From Roseobacter sp. (lineage in GTDB: Bacteria > Pseudomonadota > Alphaproteobacteria > Rhodobacterales > Rhodobacteraceae), in assembly GCA_015665415.1 (NCBI GenBank), contig JADFAE010000007.1, positions 62,001-126,000 of the forward strand: DNA of 64,000 nucleotides. The letters run 5' to 3'. This document shows positions 17,118-26,600 of the stretch, piece after piece. The notes under the pieces were generated by a model that saw only the letters and a program-made list of their open reading frames with translations, did no database searches and was not told the DNA's origin. Position numbers and translations under genes: made by a program. How positions within the stretch are numbered: the stretch's first letter is position 1; each line of letters begins with the position of its first letter.

Positions 17118-19217
17118 TTATCCCTTGGGGCGGCGCGGTTTGGCAGCACCGCCTTTGGCAGCTTTGGCAACAGCGGCGCGGGCCTTGTTCTTCTTGCTGT
17201 TGGCCTTGCCTTTGGGCGGGGGCGGGCCTTTGGGACCGCGCTCATCGCTGGATTTTCCGCCAAATTTGCCAGCCGGTTTACCCGCAGGCTTACCTGTGGC
17301 TTTGCCGCCCTCTTTGCGCCAGCTCTTGCCGGGATCCGCAGCCCCCGCGCGATAGCTGGGTTTGCTCTCGGCTTTTGGAGCTGCCGGTTTGGCAGCGGGT
17401 TTGCTGCGCGGGCTGACTTCGTTCACCACCGCATTGGGTTCCCGCGGGGCCGCCGGCTTATGGCGTGGCCGATCAGCGCGATCTTTGCGTTCGGGGCGAT
17501 CAAACCGGTCGCCACGGGGTTTGTCACCGCCATAGGGTTTCTTGTCCCGGGACCCGCCCTCGCGAGGGCCATCCTGGCCCCGATGCGGCCGCTTGCCCTC
17601 ATAGCCACCGGATTTGCGTGGGCCCCCCGAAGGACGGCCAGCAGGCAGATTGGGCGGCGTTGCCAGACGGGTCACTTTGGTGCCGTCGTCCAGCACCATG
17701 TCAGCTCCCATGGCTTTCAGGAAACCATCGACATGGGTTTCGCGGATCTCGGCAAAGCTCTCGCTCTGCTGGATGCGGATGGCACCAATATCGCTTTTGG
17801 TGATGTCCCCGGCGCGGCACAGCATTGGCAACAGGCGGCGCGGGTCGGCGCCATTGTCGCGTCCCGTGGCCAGAGAGAACCAGACGCTGGGGCCAAAAGG
17901 CGCGCGGGGTTCGGGCTTGGCATTGGCCGCCGAAAGCTCCTCAGGTGCCGAGCGGCCGGCATTCCACAGGCGCAGATAGGCGGCAGCCAACTGGCTGGGG
18001 CTGAATTCTTCGGCCAGCTTGGCAATCATCGCCTCTTCGCTGCTGGCAGGTGCCTCAGCCCAGGCCGGATCGGCCAACATGCGCTCACCGTCCCGCTCTT
18101 TGATCATCTCAGCCGAAGGCGCATTGCCCCAGACCGCCTGCAGCTTGGCCATCTTCAACAAGCGCTCGGCCTTGCGCAGGGCTTTTGGTGGCACCACCAG
18201 GGCGCTGACGCCCTTGCGACCGGCCCGGCCGGTGCGGCCTGAGCGGTGCAACAGGGTCTCGTGGCTGTTGGGCAGCTCGGCGTGGATCACCAGATCCAGA
18301 TTGGGCAGATCGATGCCGCGCGCGGCCACATCGGTGGCCACACAGACCCGGGCGCGCCCGTCCCGCATTGCCTGCAACGCATGAGAGCGCTCCGCCTGGG
18401 ACAGCTCACCGGAGAGCGCCACCACCGAAAAACCGCGGTTGGACAGGCGGCTCAGCAACCGGTTAACCATGGCGCGGGTGTTGCAGAACACGATGGCATT
18501 GGGCGATTCAAAATAGCGCAACACATTGATGATGGCGTTTTCATCATCGCGCGCCGCCACCGACATCGCCTGATATTCGATATCGCTGTGCTGGCTTTTC
18601 TCGGCCACAGTCGAAATCCGCTGAGCATCGCGCTGATAGCTTTTGGCCAGACCGGCGATGGCCGGGGGCACGGTGGCGGAAAACAGCAGGGTTTGGCGTT
18701 CATCGGGGCTCTCGCCGAGAATGAATTCCAGATCCTCGCGAAAGCCGAGGTCCAGCATCTCATCGGCCTCGTCCAGCACCACGGCGCGCAGATCCGACAG
18801 ATCGATCGAGCCGCGCATGATATGGTCGCGCAGACGGCCCGGGGTGGCCACCACGATATGGGCACCGCGCTCCAGGGCGCGGCGCTCGTCGCGCATATCC
18901 ATGCCCCCCACACAGGAGGCCATCACCGCGCCTGCTTCGCCATAAAGCCAGGCGAGCTCACGCTTCACCTGCATCGCCAGTTCGCGGGTTGGCGCGATCA
19001 CCAGCGCCAGCGGCGTCGCTGCAGGGGCGAATTTATCCTCCTCCCCCAAAACCGTATCGGCAATGGCGAGACCAAAGCCCACGGTCTTGCCAGATCCGGT
19101 CTGGGCCGAAACCAAGAGATCGACCCCGGCCAGGGCCGGGTCGGAGACCGCCTCTTGTACGGGGGTCAAAGATGTATATCCACGGCGCTCAAGCGCCAGA
19201 GCCAATGTGTGTTTCAA
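17118..19217 (-). CDS. DEAD-box ATP-dependent RNA helicase (DeaD/CsdA type)
   Basis: 699 residues from a TTG at 19217, giving the expected start KHTLALALERRGYTSLTPVQEAV. An ATG at 19292 would add 25 residues of non-conserved sequence. Helicase motifs are in order: Q motif, AQTGSGKT (I), PTRELA (Ia), TPGR (Ib), DEAD (II), SAT (III), ARGID and HRSGRTGRAGR (V, VI). A DbpA-type RNA-binding domain (residues ~460-540) and a long basic, low-complexity tail with Lys/Pro/Gly repeats follow. It would unwind structured RNA during ribosome assembly or in the cold. It is the only housekeeping-type RNA gene here and convergent with glmM. Confidence 0.93.
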   Translation of the reverse strand: MKHTLALALERRGYTSLTPVQEAVSDPALAGVDLLVSAQTGSGKTVGFGLAIADTVLGEEDKFAPAATPLALVIAPTRELAMQVKRELAWLYGEAGAVMASCVGGMDMRDERRALERGAHIVVATPGRLRDHIMRGSIDLSDLRAVVLDEADEMLDLGFREDLEFILGESPDERQTLLFSATVPPAIAGLAKSYQRDAQRISTVAEKSQHSDIEYQAMSVAARDDENAIINVLRYFESPNAIVFCNTRAMVNRLLSRLSNRGFSVVALSGELSQAERSHALQAMRDGRARVCVATDVAARGIDLPNLDLVIHAELPNSHETLLHRSGRTGRAGRKGVSALVVPPKALRKAERLLKMAKLQAVWGNAPSAEMIKERDGERMLADPAWAEAPASSEEAMIAKLAEEFSPSQLAAAYLRLWNAGRSAPEELSAANAKPEPRAPFGPSVWFSLATGRDNGADPRRLLPMLCRAGDITKSDIGAIRIQQSESFAEIRETHVDGFLKAMGADMVLDDGTKVTRLATPPNLPAGRPSGGPRKSGGYEGKRPHRGQDGPREGGSRDKKPYGGDKPRGDRFDRPERKDRADRPRHKPAAPREPNAVVNEVSPRSKPAAKPAAPKAESKPSYRAGAADPGKSWRKEGGKATGKPAGKPAGKFGGKSSDERGPKGPPPPKGKANSKKNKARAAVAKAAKGGAAKPRRPKG

Positions 19218-19635
19218 GAGATGTTCTGCTTTTCTATTGCGGCGGAGGCCGAACCAGGGCTGCCGCTCAAAAGGGCGGGACCCCGGCAGCAATTGGCCGC
19301 GTATAGGCCATTCATTCCGCCATGTATAGCCATCTCAGGCACGCGCAACCCGGCTTTGCGCCCAAAGCGCGCGCAACAGGCCCAGAGCCCGCGCAACAGA
19401 ACTGTTGCGCCACCGCAGCGGCGGGCTCAGCACCGGGCAAAGCAGGTTCCCCCTTCTGGCGGAGCGCGCGTGCCCCAAACAACCCAAGGACCATTCTCCA
19501 ACTGGTTTGAGACAAATTGCCCCTTCTATCAGGCCCTGTTTCAGCCGGTTCAGGCCAATATCCAATGCTGACATACCTTCGCTTAACGATCTTTTGTCAC
19601 ACTCAGCCAGTATCAATTTGAGAGGTCCGAGCGCC
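19218..19635. other. Divergent intergenic region, helicase / binding protein
   Basis: 418 bases between divergent genes. It holds a GCGCAACAG palindrome array (19343-19410) and no convincing coding sequence. Promoters for both sides must lie here. Confidence 0.55.
19343..19410. promoter_or_regulatory. GCGCAAC(AG) operator-like array with perfect palindrome
   Basis: GCGCAACAG at 19391-19399 and CTGTTGCGC at 19402-19410 form a 20-bp palindrome with a two-base centre. A further GCGCAACAG lies exactly 20 bases upstream at 19371-19379, and GCGCAAC occurs at 19343-19349. The pattern suggests cooperative binding of a dimeric regulator controlling the helicase, the c-di-GMP pair, or both. Confidence 0.5.
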
Positions 19636-20448
19636 ATGTGGCTGATCCGCCTTCTGACAGCTGCCCTGCCAGCCGTGATCCTGCCCCCGACCGCCCCTGC
19701 GGTCCTGGGGTTTGCCGCCCTTACCCTGTGGGGGGGGGCCTATCCGGCCCGCGCCGATGTGATCGAGTTGCGCGCCGACCAATGGTGCCCCTTCAACTGC
19801 GTCCCCGACAGCAGCGCCCCGGGCTTCATGGTAGAGCTTGCCCGCGAAGCCCTGGCCCCCTTTGGCCACGAGGTCCGCTATGCCAATCTCAACTGGTCCC
19901 GCAGCCTGGCCGAGGTCCGTGTCGGCACCGTCAACGGCGTCATCGGCACCGACACGGATGAATCTCCCGATCTCGTCTTTGGCGCGCCCCTGGGTCAATA
20001 TCAGGAGGCCGCCGTCTTTCGCCGCAACGAGGCCCGCCCGATCGCAACCCCGCAGGATCTGCAGGGGCTGCGCCTGGGCGGCATCCAAGACTATGACTAT
20101 GCCGCCGCGCTGCTGGATTACATCGAAAGCAACGAGACAGATCCCACCCGGGTCCAGCTGCTTAGTGGCGACAACGGGCTGACCCGCAATCTGCAAAAGC
20201 TGCTGACCCATCGCATTGACCTGATCCTGGAGGAGCGCTCGGTGCTGCTGCATGCGCTCAACGCCCTGGGGCTGCGCGATCAGGTTGATGTCATCGCACA
20301 AGAGGCGGTGACCCCGCTCTATATCGGATTTTCCCCTGCTCTGGACAGCTCGGCGCTCTATGCCAGCCAGCTGAGCCAGGGGCTGGAGCGGCTCAAACTC
20401 TCGGGGCGCTACGATGAAATTCTGACCCGCTACGGGTTGGAAGGCTAG
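19636..20448 (+). CDS. Periplasmic solute-binding protein (family 3) paired with a c-di-GMP enzyme
   Basis: 270 residues from the ATG at 19636 (GAGGT upstream). A long hydrophobic signal peptide ends near YPARA. The mature protein has the type 2 periplasmic binding fold of amino-acid-type binding proteins: ADQWCPFNCVPDSSAPGFMVELAREAL, then LQGLRLGGIQDYDYAAAL and LTHRIDLILEERSVLLH. The CPFNC pair could form a disulfide. No ABC permease or ATPase is adjacent. Instead the next gene, four bases on, encodes a membrane GGDEF-EAL protein. This resembles NspS-MbaA of Vibrio cholerae, where a periplasmic binding protein reports ligand to a c-di-GMP enzyme. Ligand unknown. Confidence 0.85.
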   Translation: MWLIRLLTAALPAVILPPTAPAVLGFAALTLWGGAYPARADVIELRADQWCPFNCVPDSSAPGFMVELAREALAPFGHEVRYANLNWSRSLAEVRVGTVNGVIGTDTDESPDLVFGAPLGQYQEAAVFRRNEARPIATPQDLQGLRLGGIQDYDYAAALLDYIESNETDPTRVQLLSGDNGLTRNLQKLLTHRIDLILEERSVLLHALNALGLRDQVDVIAQEAVTPLYIGFSPALDSSALYASQLSQGLERLKLSGRYDEILTRYGLEG

Positions 20449-20452
20449 GCGC

Positions 20453-22822
20453 ATGGGGGGCTTTGGCATCTCTTCCTTTCGTGGTCGCCTGCTCCTGGGC
20501 TTGCTGATTCCGGTCCTGGTGATCCAGGCGCTCAGCATTGCCCATGAGATGCTGGAGCACAAAGAGGTCTACCAGCAGGCCTTGCAGGAAGAATCCAACC
20601 TGGTGCTGCGTTTTGCCGGCGAGGCCCTGGCCCGACCGATGTGGGACTATGACTCGGATCAGATCCAAAGCATCCTCAAGGGCATCGTCAGCGAGGGCCG
20701 CACCGCCCAGGTGGGTATTTTCGACAGCGGTGATCGCCAAATCTACCTTGAACAGGCCCCCACCTACAGTCCGGCAGAGGGATACCTGCAGGCCAGCAAG
20801 GACATCCTCTACCAGGTTGGCGATCAACAGATGCCCCTGGGGCGGCTGGAAATCTCCCTGCCGGCCTCCAGCATTACCGAGCCTCTGCGCGCCGCGATGC
20901 AGCACCATCTCATGGTCTCTGGCTTCATGCTCTGCCTGATTGGCTGCGTGGCCTATCTGGTGCTGTCGCGCCTGGTGCAGCCGATGACAGCGCTGACCCG
21001 TGCCCTTGTCGACATCCGTCATGACCGCTTTGAAGGCGAGATCCCCGGTCTGGAGCGGCGCGATGAATTTGGCCTGATGGCCCAGGCCCTGAATCAGCTG
21101 CGCCAAAACAAGATCGAGGTCGCCGAACTGCGCGCCCAAAGCGATGAGAGCACCCGGCGCGAACACAAGCGGATCATGCGCGCTCTGCAATCCACCCGCG
21201 ACGGGGTGCTGCTGGCCGATGAGACCGGCAAGGTGGTGCTGTGCAACCCCAATGGCGAGGCCTTCTTTGGCGACACCCGCGCCGGGCAACAGCTGAACCT
21301 CTATTCCTGGCTGCCGCTTGATCAAGCCGAGCAGATCGAAAGCAATATCCAGCATCAGGAGAGCTTTGCCTTTGAGGCCTCCCCCCCGCAAGCCGCCAAC
21401 GGACAGGTGCTCAATCTTCTGGTGCGCGGCGGGCCGATCCGCGATGAGCAGGGACTTTATCTTGGCACCATGCTGCTGGCCTCGGATCACTCGGATCAGG
21501 CCCGCCAGGCCGAACGGGTGCGGTTTCTGGCCGAACATGACAGTCTGACCGGGCTACCCAACCGCCGCCTGATGGAACAGACCCTGGCCAAATGGCTGCA
21601 GGACGAGGGCGATCAGGTCTCTATCCTGCTCGCCGATCTCGACCATTTCAAATTGATCAATGACACCCTGGGCCATCCGGCGGGGGATGCGCTGTTGCAG
21701 GTGGTGGCACAGAAGTTCGAGGCCTGTGCCAGCACTCAGGTGCTGGCCGCACGCCTGGGCGGGGATGAATTCGCCATCCTGGTCAAAGGCGCCAGCAGCC
21801 TGGAGCGGCTGACCCATATCGCCAAACGCCTGGTCACCGAGATGGCGCTGCCCCAGCAGGTGAACGGCCAGGTGCTGCACACCGGCATGTCGGCCGGCAT
21901 CGCCACGCTCTCGGGCGTGCAGGCAGATCCCTCCGAAGGCATGCGACGCGCCGATCTGGCGCTCTATGAGGCCAAGCGGGCCGGGCGCGGCACCGTCGAG
22001 GTGTTCCACGCCGATCTGGAGACCGAAATCAAACGCAAGACCCTGCTGGAGCGCGAGTTGCGCCTGGCGCTCGAAGAGGGCGACATCCGGCCGGTGTTTC
22101 AGGTTCAGACCGATCTCGCCAGCGGCGACATCATCGGTTTCGAGTCCCTGGCGCGCTGGCATCACCGCCAGCTCGGCTCCATCTCGCCCGCCGAATTCAT
22201 CCCCATCGCCGAGGACAGTGGTCTCATTCGCGAGCTCACCCATCAGATCACGATCCGGGCCTTCTCCACCGCTGCCAAATGGTATGATCTGGGCTTTCGT
22301 GGTCGGGTGGCGGTCAATCTTTCGCCCAAGCTTTTTGGCGCAAACGTCGATGAATTTGTCAATGACTGCCTGTTTGAGACCAATTGCCCAGCCTCTGCGG
22401 TAGAGGCCGAAATTACCGAAACCGTGGTGCTGGCCAGCGGTCAATCCGCCCTGCGCGAAATCCAGGCGCTGCAGGAATTGGGCATCACCGTGGCGCTGGA
22501 TGATTTTGGCATGGGCTATTCCTCACTCAGCTATCTGCAGAAATTCCCGGTCGACAAGATCAAGGTCGATGCGGCCTTTGTCTCCAAACTGCCGGAATCG
22601 GCGGAAACCCGGGCCATTGTCAGCGCCATCGCCGAGCTGGGCCATGCGCTTGGCATGAAGGTGACCGGTGAAGGTGCCGAAACCGAAGACCATCGCCGCG
22701 AGCTGCAGGCCTGCGGGGTGGATTATCTGCAGGGCTATTTCGACGGCCCCCCCCTGGCCGAACGCGCCGCCACCCAGCGGCTGTTCCCGGCCGAGGACCA
22801 GCATCTGAAACTGCCGGGCTGA
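20453..22822 (+). CDS. Membrane GGDEF-EAL protein with periplasmic sensor, HAMP and PAS
   Basis: 789 residues. Helix 1 (~10-30), a periplasmic domain of ~125 residues, helix 2 (~155-175), HAMP (~178-225), PAS-like segment (~240-350), GGDEF (~365-530) and EAL (~545-780). The GGDEF signature RLGGDEF is intact, with DLDHFKLINDTLGH before it. The RxxD inhibitory site upstream is absent. The EAL domain has ESL for EAL and keeps EITETV, DDFGMGYSSL, KVD and GEGAET, so phosphodiesterase activity is plausible. It would make or break c-di-GMP in response to the binding protein encoded just upstream, and so set the attached versus motile state. A GC hairpin follows the stop. Confidence 0.93.
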   Translation: MGGFGISSFRGRLLLGLLIPVLVIQALSIAHEMLEHKEVYQQALQEESNLVLRFAGEALARPMWDYDSDQIQSILKGIVSEGRTAQVGIFDSGDRQIYLEQAPTYSPAEGYLQASKDILYQVGDQQMPLGRLEISLPASSITEPLRAAMQHHLMVSGFMLCLIGCVAYLVLSRLVQPMTALTRALVDIRHDRFEGEIPGLERRDEFGLMAQALNQLRQNKIEVAELRAQSDESTRREHKRIMRALQSTRDGVLLADETGKVVLCNPNGEAFFGDTRAGQQLNLYSWLPLDQAEQIESNIQHQESFAFEASPPQAANGQVLNLLVRGGPIRDEQGLYLGTMLLASDHSDQARQAERVRFLAEHDSLTGLPNRRLMEQTLAKWLQDEGDQVSILLADLDHFKLINDTLGHPAGDALLQVVAQKFEACASTQVLAARLGGDEFAILVKGASSLERLTHIAKRLVTEMALPQQVNGQVLHTGMSAGIATLSGVQADPSEGMRRADLALYEAKRAGRGTVEVFHADLETEIKRKTLLERELRLALEEGDIRPVFQVQTDLASGDIIGFESLARWHHRQLGSISPAEFIPIAEDSGLIRELTHQITIRAFSTAAKWYDLGFRGRVAVNLSPKLFGANVDEFVNDCLFETNCPASAVEAEITETVVLASGQSALREIQALQELGITVALDDFGMGYSSLSYLQKFPVDKIKVDAAFVSKLPESAETRAIVSAIAELGHALGMKVTGEGAETEDHRRELQACGVDYLQGYFDGPPLAERAATQRLFPAEDQHLKLPG

Positions 22823-22832
22823 GGGACAGACA

Positions 22833-22847
22833 GGGGGCTGAGCCCCC
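22833..22847. terminator. GC hairpin between convergent genes
   Basis: GGGGGC-TGA-GCCCCC lies between the GGDEF-EAL stop and the CpXC stop. It has no T run, so termination is probable but not certain. Confidence 0.4.
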
Positions 22848-22852
22848 AACTC

Positions 22853-23605
22853 TCAGGGGGATGGCGCAGCTGCTGCGGGGCTTTCAGACGGCGGCGGTGC
22901 AGCTGCACCGTCCCCCATGAAGAGTTTCTGCATGTCGACAAAGATGCCTGCCGCCAGCATGGCGCGCACCGGCACCCAGGGATCGGGATTGGCGGCAATC
23001 TCGTCATACAGCCCACGCGAGACCTGAAAATGGTTCAGCACCTCTTCGCTCTCGGAGCGCACCCAGACCAGATCCAACAGCGCCTCCTCGTCGCCGGCCT
23101 CACTCAGGCCCATCAGGCGCAGTTCCACCCCCTCGGCCAGAGGCGCCTCGGGCAGGCTGCGCAGCAGATCCAGCTTGGCCACTTCCCACAGCAGATCATC
23201 AAAGCCCAGCTCCGCCAGCACCAGCTTTTCACGTAGGGCAGGCCAGCCAAAGACCAGACGCCGGATCAAATCCTTGCCCACGCCCTGGGCCGCGCTGGGG
23301 GCCGCATCCCCATAGCTCAGATCAAAAATCGCCTGTTTCCCGGCGGCGATCTCCAGATGGTCGCGCAGGGCCTGGGCGGGCAAGGCGGCAATCCACTGAC
23401 CACGCCCGACATCAAGATAGTTGAAATCCGGCTCTAGGCGGAACTCATGGTCGCAGGCGCTGCAGGTGGCGGTCTGAAAGCTCTGCTCCAGGATCTCATC
23501 ACGCAGATCGGGGCGGCGGTCGGCGTTGACGCTGCCCACCGCCTCAAAGCTGAAAACCTCTGCACAGTTCGGGCAGGTCAGGTTCATTTCGACAAAAAGC
23601 GACAT
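22853..23605 (-). CDS. CpXC-domain protein
   Basis: 250 residues, starting 14 bases after the stop of the giant gene with a strong GGGGG-AT-GAGAGA leader. The N-terminal ~60 residues carry CPNC and CSAC (residues ~11-14 and ~48-51) in the CpXC pattern (PF14353), likely a zinc site. The rest is mainly helical and ends in a Pro/Ala/Ser-rich tail. The family has no established function. Tight coupling to the HExxH giant suggests a partner, for example an accessory or protective protein. That role is inference. Confidence 0.8.
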   Translation of the reverse strand: MSLFVEMNLTCPNCAEVFSFEAVGSVNADRRPDLRDEILEQSFQTATCSACDHEFRLEPDFNYLDVGRGQWIAALPAQALRDHLEIAAGKQAIFDLSYGDAAPSAAQGVGKDLIRRLVFGWPALREKLVLAELGFDDLLWEVAKLDLLRSLPEAPLAEGVELRLMGLSEAGDEEALLDLVWVRSESEEVLNHFQVSRGLYDEIAANPDPWVPVRAMLAAGIFVDMQKLFMGDGAAAPPPSESPAAAAPSP

Positions 23606-23619
23606 TCTCTCATCCCCCC

Positions 23620-26600
23620 TCAGGTCAGCTTTTTCAGCCAGTCAACGGCTGGGTGCTGATCTTTCAGTTTCTTGCTGTGATAGGCGGCATAGAGCTCCGA
23701 GAACCACTCACCCGGAGCGCGGAACTGATAGCCGGTGATCGCCTGTTTGCGCGCTGCAAAGGCATAGCTGTTCCAGGTGCCGCCCTTGTAGCTCTCATGG
23801 TAGACCCGACCGCCGATATTGAGCTTGGCGGCAATGATGGCGCTGGCCCAGGGGTTGTTGCCTGCCCGGGCCATATCCACATGGGCACAGCATTTGCTGC
23901 GCCGGCGCTCCCAGGTTTCCGGATCCACATCAGTGGGGCATTCCGGCAGTGCCAGATTCGCCGCACCACTCATATATTGCGCCACATAGGCAGCGTCATA
24001 TTGGTAGTGACCGGCAATGGCATCGGCCACCGGTTTGACGATCTGGCCATGTTCCTGCCAGCCCCCATGGGTCGCACTGCCCGCCACCCCCTTCATGAAA
24101 CTGCGCTGATCATCCACCGCATGGCCGGCCTCGTGCAGGGTGTTCCAGGAGAAGAAATCCACCTGCTCCTGATCCGCCGGTTTGCAATTGTCATCGACCT
24201 CACCGACCTCATGCGGACGACCAAACCCATAGACACCGCTGAGATGGGCATCGCCTTCGCGCATCACCACCGCCTTGGGCCCACCGGAATAGACGGAGCC
24301 CTTTTGCGTCTCCACATCCTCGTAGCCAAAGATCTTCATCGAGGTATTGTCGCGGGTGTCTTTTGGCGGCAGCACCGACATCACCTCATAGAAGCGCCGG
24401 ATATTGGGGCCCTTCTTGGCATCGGCAGTGCGCAGATTGCCCGCCGCATTGCGATCACGAGAGGCACCGGTGGAATCGGTGCCACTGGCATCGATATAGA
24501 TATTGAGCTTGCAGCCGAACTTGGCCTCAAAGGCCACCTTGAGCACCCGGCGCTGCGCCGAGGCATCCAGCCCCTTGATCATATCGTCGAGCTGTTTATC
24601 GCCATCAGGGCGGTCCAGGATCGCTTTGATGTTCTTGGGATCCGGCGCCACATTGCCGGCCATCTTGTCCTTGGCCACGGCATCCACCGCCTTGTCCTTG
24701 GCGGCTTTGACATGGGCCTCTGCCCCGTCGTGATCGCGTTTGGATGCGGCCTCGCGGGCCTGGAGGATCAGCCCGTCGAGCTGCTCCAGATCCTCGCGGA
24801 TGGCATAGCGCTGCTCGCTGCCCAAAAGCGTCTTGTGCTGCGCCTCAAGGGCATCGCAATCCGTGATCACCTGGTCATGGCGCGCGGCCATCCCCATCAG
24901 CGCGTGATGCTTGTCCATCACCGCCTCGATGGCGGCACTGGCCGCAGTCACATCACCACCAGAGCGGGCCGATTTGAGCGCCGTTGTGACCTCTGCCTTC
25001 AGCGCCTCGGCATCCTCCTGGATGATGCTATATTTGACAAAGGGCGCGGTCTTGGCGGTGATGCGGGAAATCACCCGGGTTGCCAGCTCATCCAGTTGCT
25101 TGTGATGGCTGATCTCCACCTGCAGGGCCTCGCAGGCCTTCAGCGCCGCCGGCAGCGCCGCTTTTGCCGCCTTAGGCTCTGTTTTCAGCTGTGCCTCGAT
25201 GGCATCGACCTGGTTTTCCGCCGCATCCAGCCCTTTGGCAAATTCCGCCTCACTCTCCCATTTGAGCGCATCAAAGACCGCGCGCAGCTGTTCCACGGCA
25301 GCGGTGATGGCCGCGGTATCGCTGTCCTCCATCCCCTCGAGATCGTCACCAATCCCGGCCAGGGCGGCGTTGTTCCTGGCCGCCACCAGCGCCGCGGCAC
25401 AATCCTGCGGCAACACATCCAGCAGCGCCTGGGCCTGGCCCATGCGCCCCTGGGTGGCCAGCTCCATCATATTGTCATATTTGCCCTCGATGCGGGCGAT
25501 CAGCGGCGCAATATATTTGGCCTGTTCGTGATCCTTGACCTCCTGGATCTTGACCACCGCCGCCTTGCAGGCCTCTTCAAAAATCTTGTGGCCCTTGCAA
25601 TCATCAATCACCGGAGCGCAGTCGGTGACCAGCTGATCCATCGCCGGGCTGGCCGTGGCAAAGGCGCGCTGCGGCACCGCCGTCGAGCCATGCTGATCGC
25701 TATAGGTCTTGCGCAGGGCGGCCACCCGGGCCCCCAGCCCGGCATGTTTCGCCAGTTTGGCATATTCCGCCTCCGCCTCCTTGACCTTGTTCTCTGCCGC
25801 CAGCCGCTTGGGCTCATAGGCGGTGCGGGCAGCCAACATGTCCTTGCCCCGGTCAATGGCCCAGGAATCGTCATTGACCACCTTGGCGGCGACCTTGAAG
25901 AGACGCTGCTGCAGCAGATCGGCAATTTTCACCTTGGCGGCGGCAATCTCGTCGCGCTCTTTCTGCACCAGCGGATCGGCAGCGATATTGACCTCATCAT
26001 CATAGATCCACTGCTGACGGCGCTTGATGGTGGTGACATAATCGACCCGCCCGGCCTCATAGGCCTGGGCCCGTTTCACATCCGCCTTCAGCTTGGCCAC
26101 CGCTGCCGCATGTTTGCCCGCCGCCCAGTCGGTATCAAACTGGGTACGAAAGCCAATGACCTTATCGACCTCGATCTGCAGGCTTTCCTTGGCGTCGATC
26201 GGATTGGTGAAGGTCAGCGCCTTGTCACGGCTACGGATCAGGCGTCGTTCAGGGGCGGCCAACAGCGCCTTGAGCGGCTTGGCCTCGGCAAAATGCGCCA
26301 GCTTCTTGCGCGCCGCCGCAACCTGGGTCTGGGCCTCATTGACTTTGGACAGGCCGGTGCCGAAATCCAGACCCGGTGCCTTGGCGGCATCATCTGCCGC
26401 CGTCAGCAGCGCATTGATCGCCACAAGCTCTGCCGCCAGGCAATTGTCATTATTGCTGCTGCCATCCTTCAACTCGGTCTCCACTGCAGGCCGTATGGCG
26501 GCCCGCTGACTGGTGAAACTGGCCTTGCAGGCCACCCGTTCCAGAATGCCCTCCAGCTGTTTGATCGCTTCGCCGAGATGGCTGCGCACCTTATCGAGAT

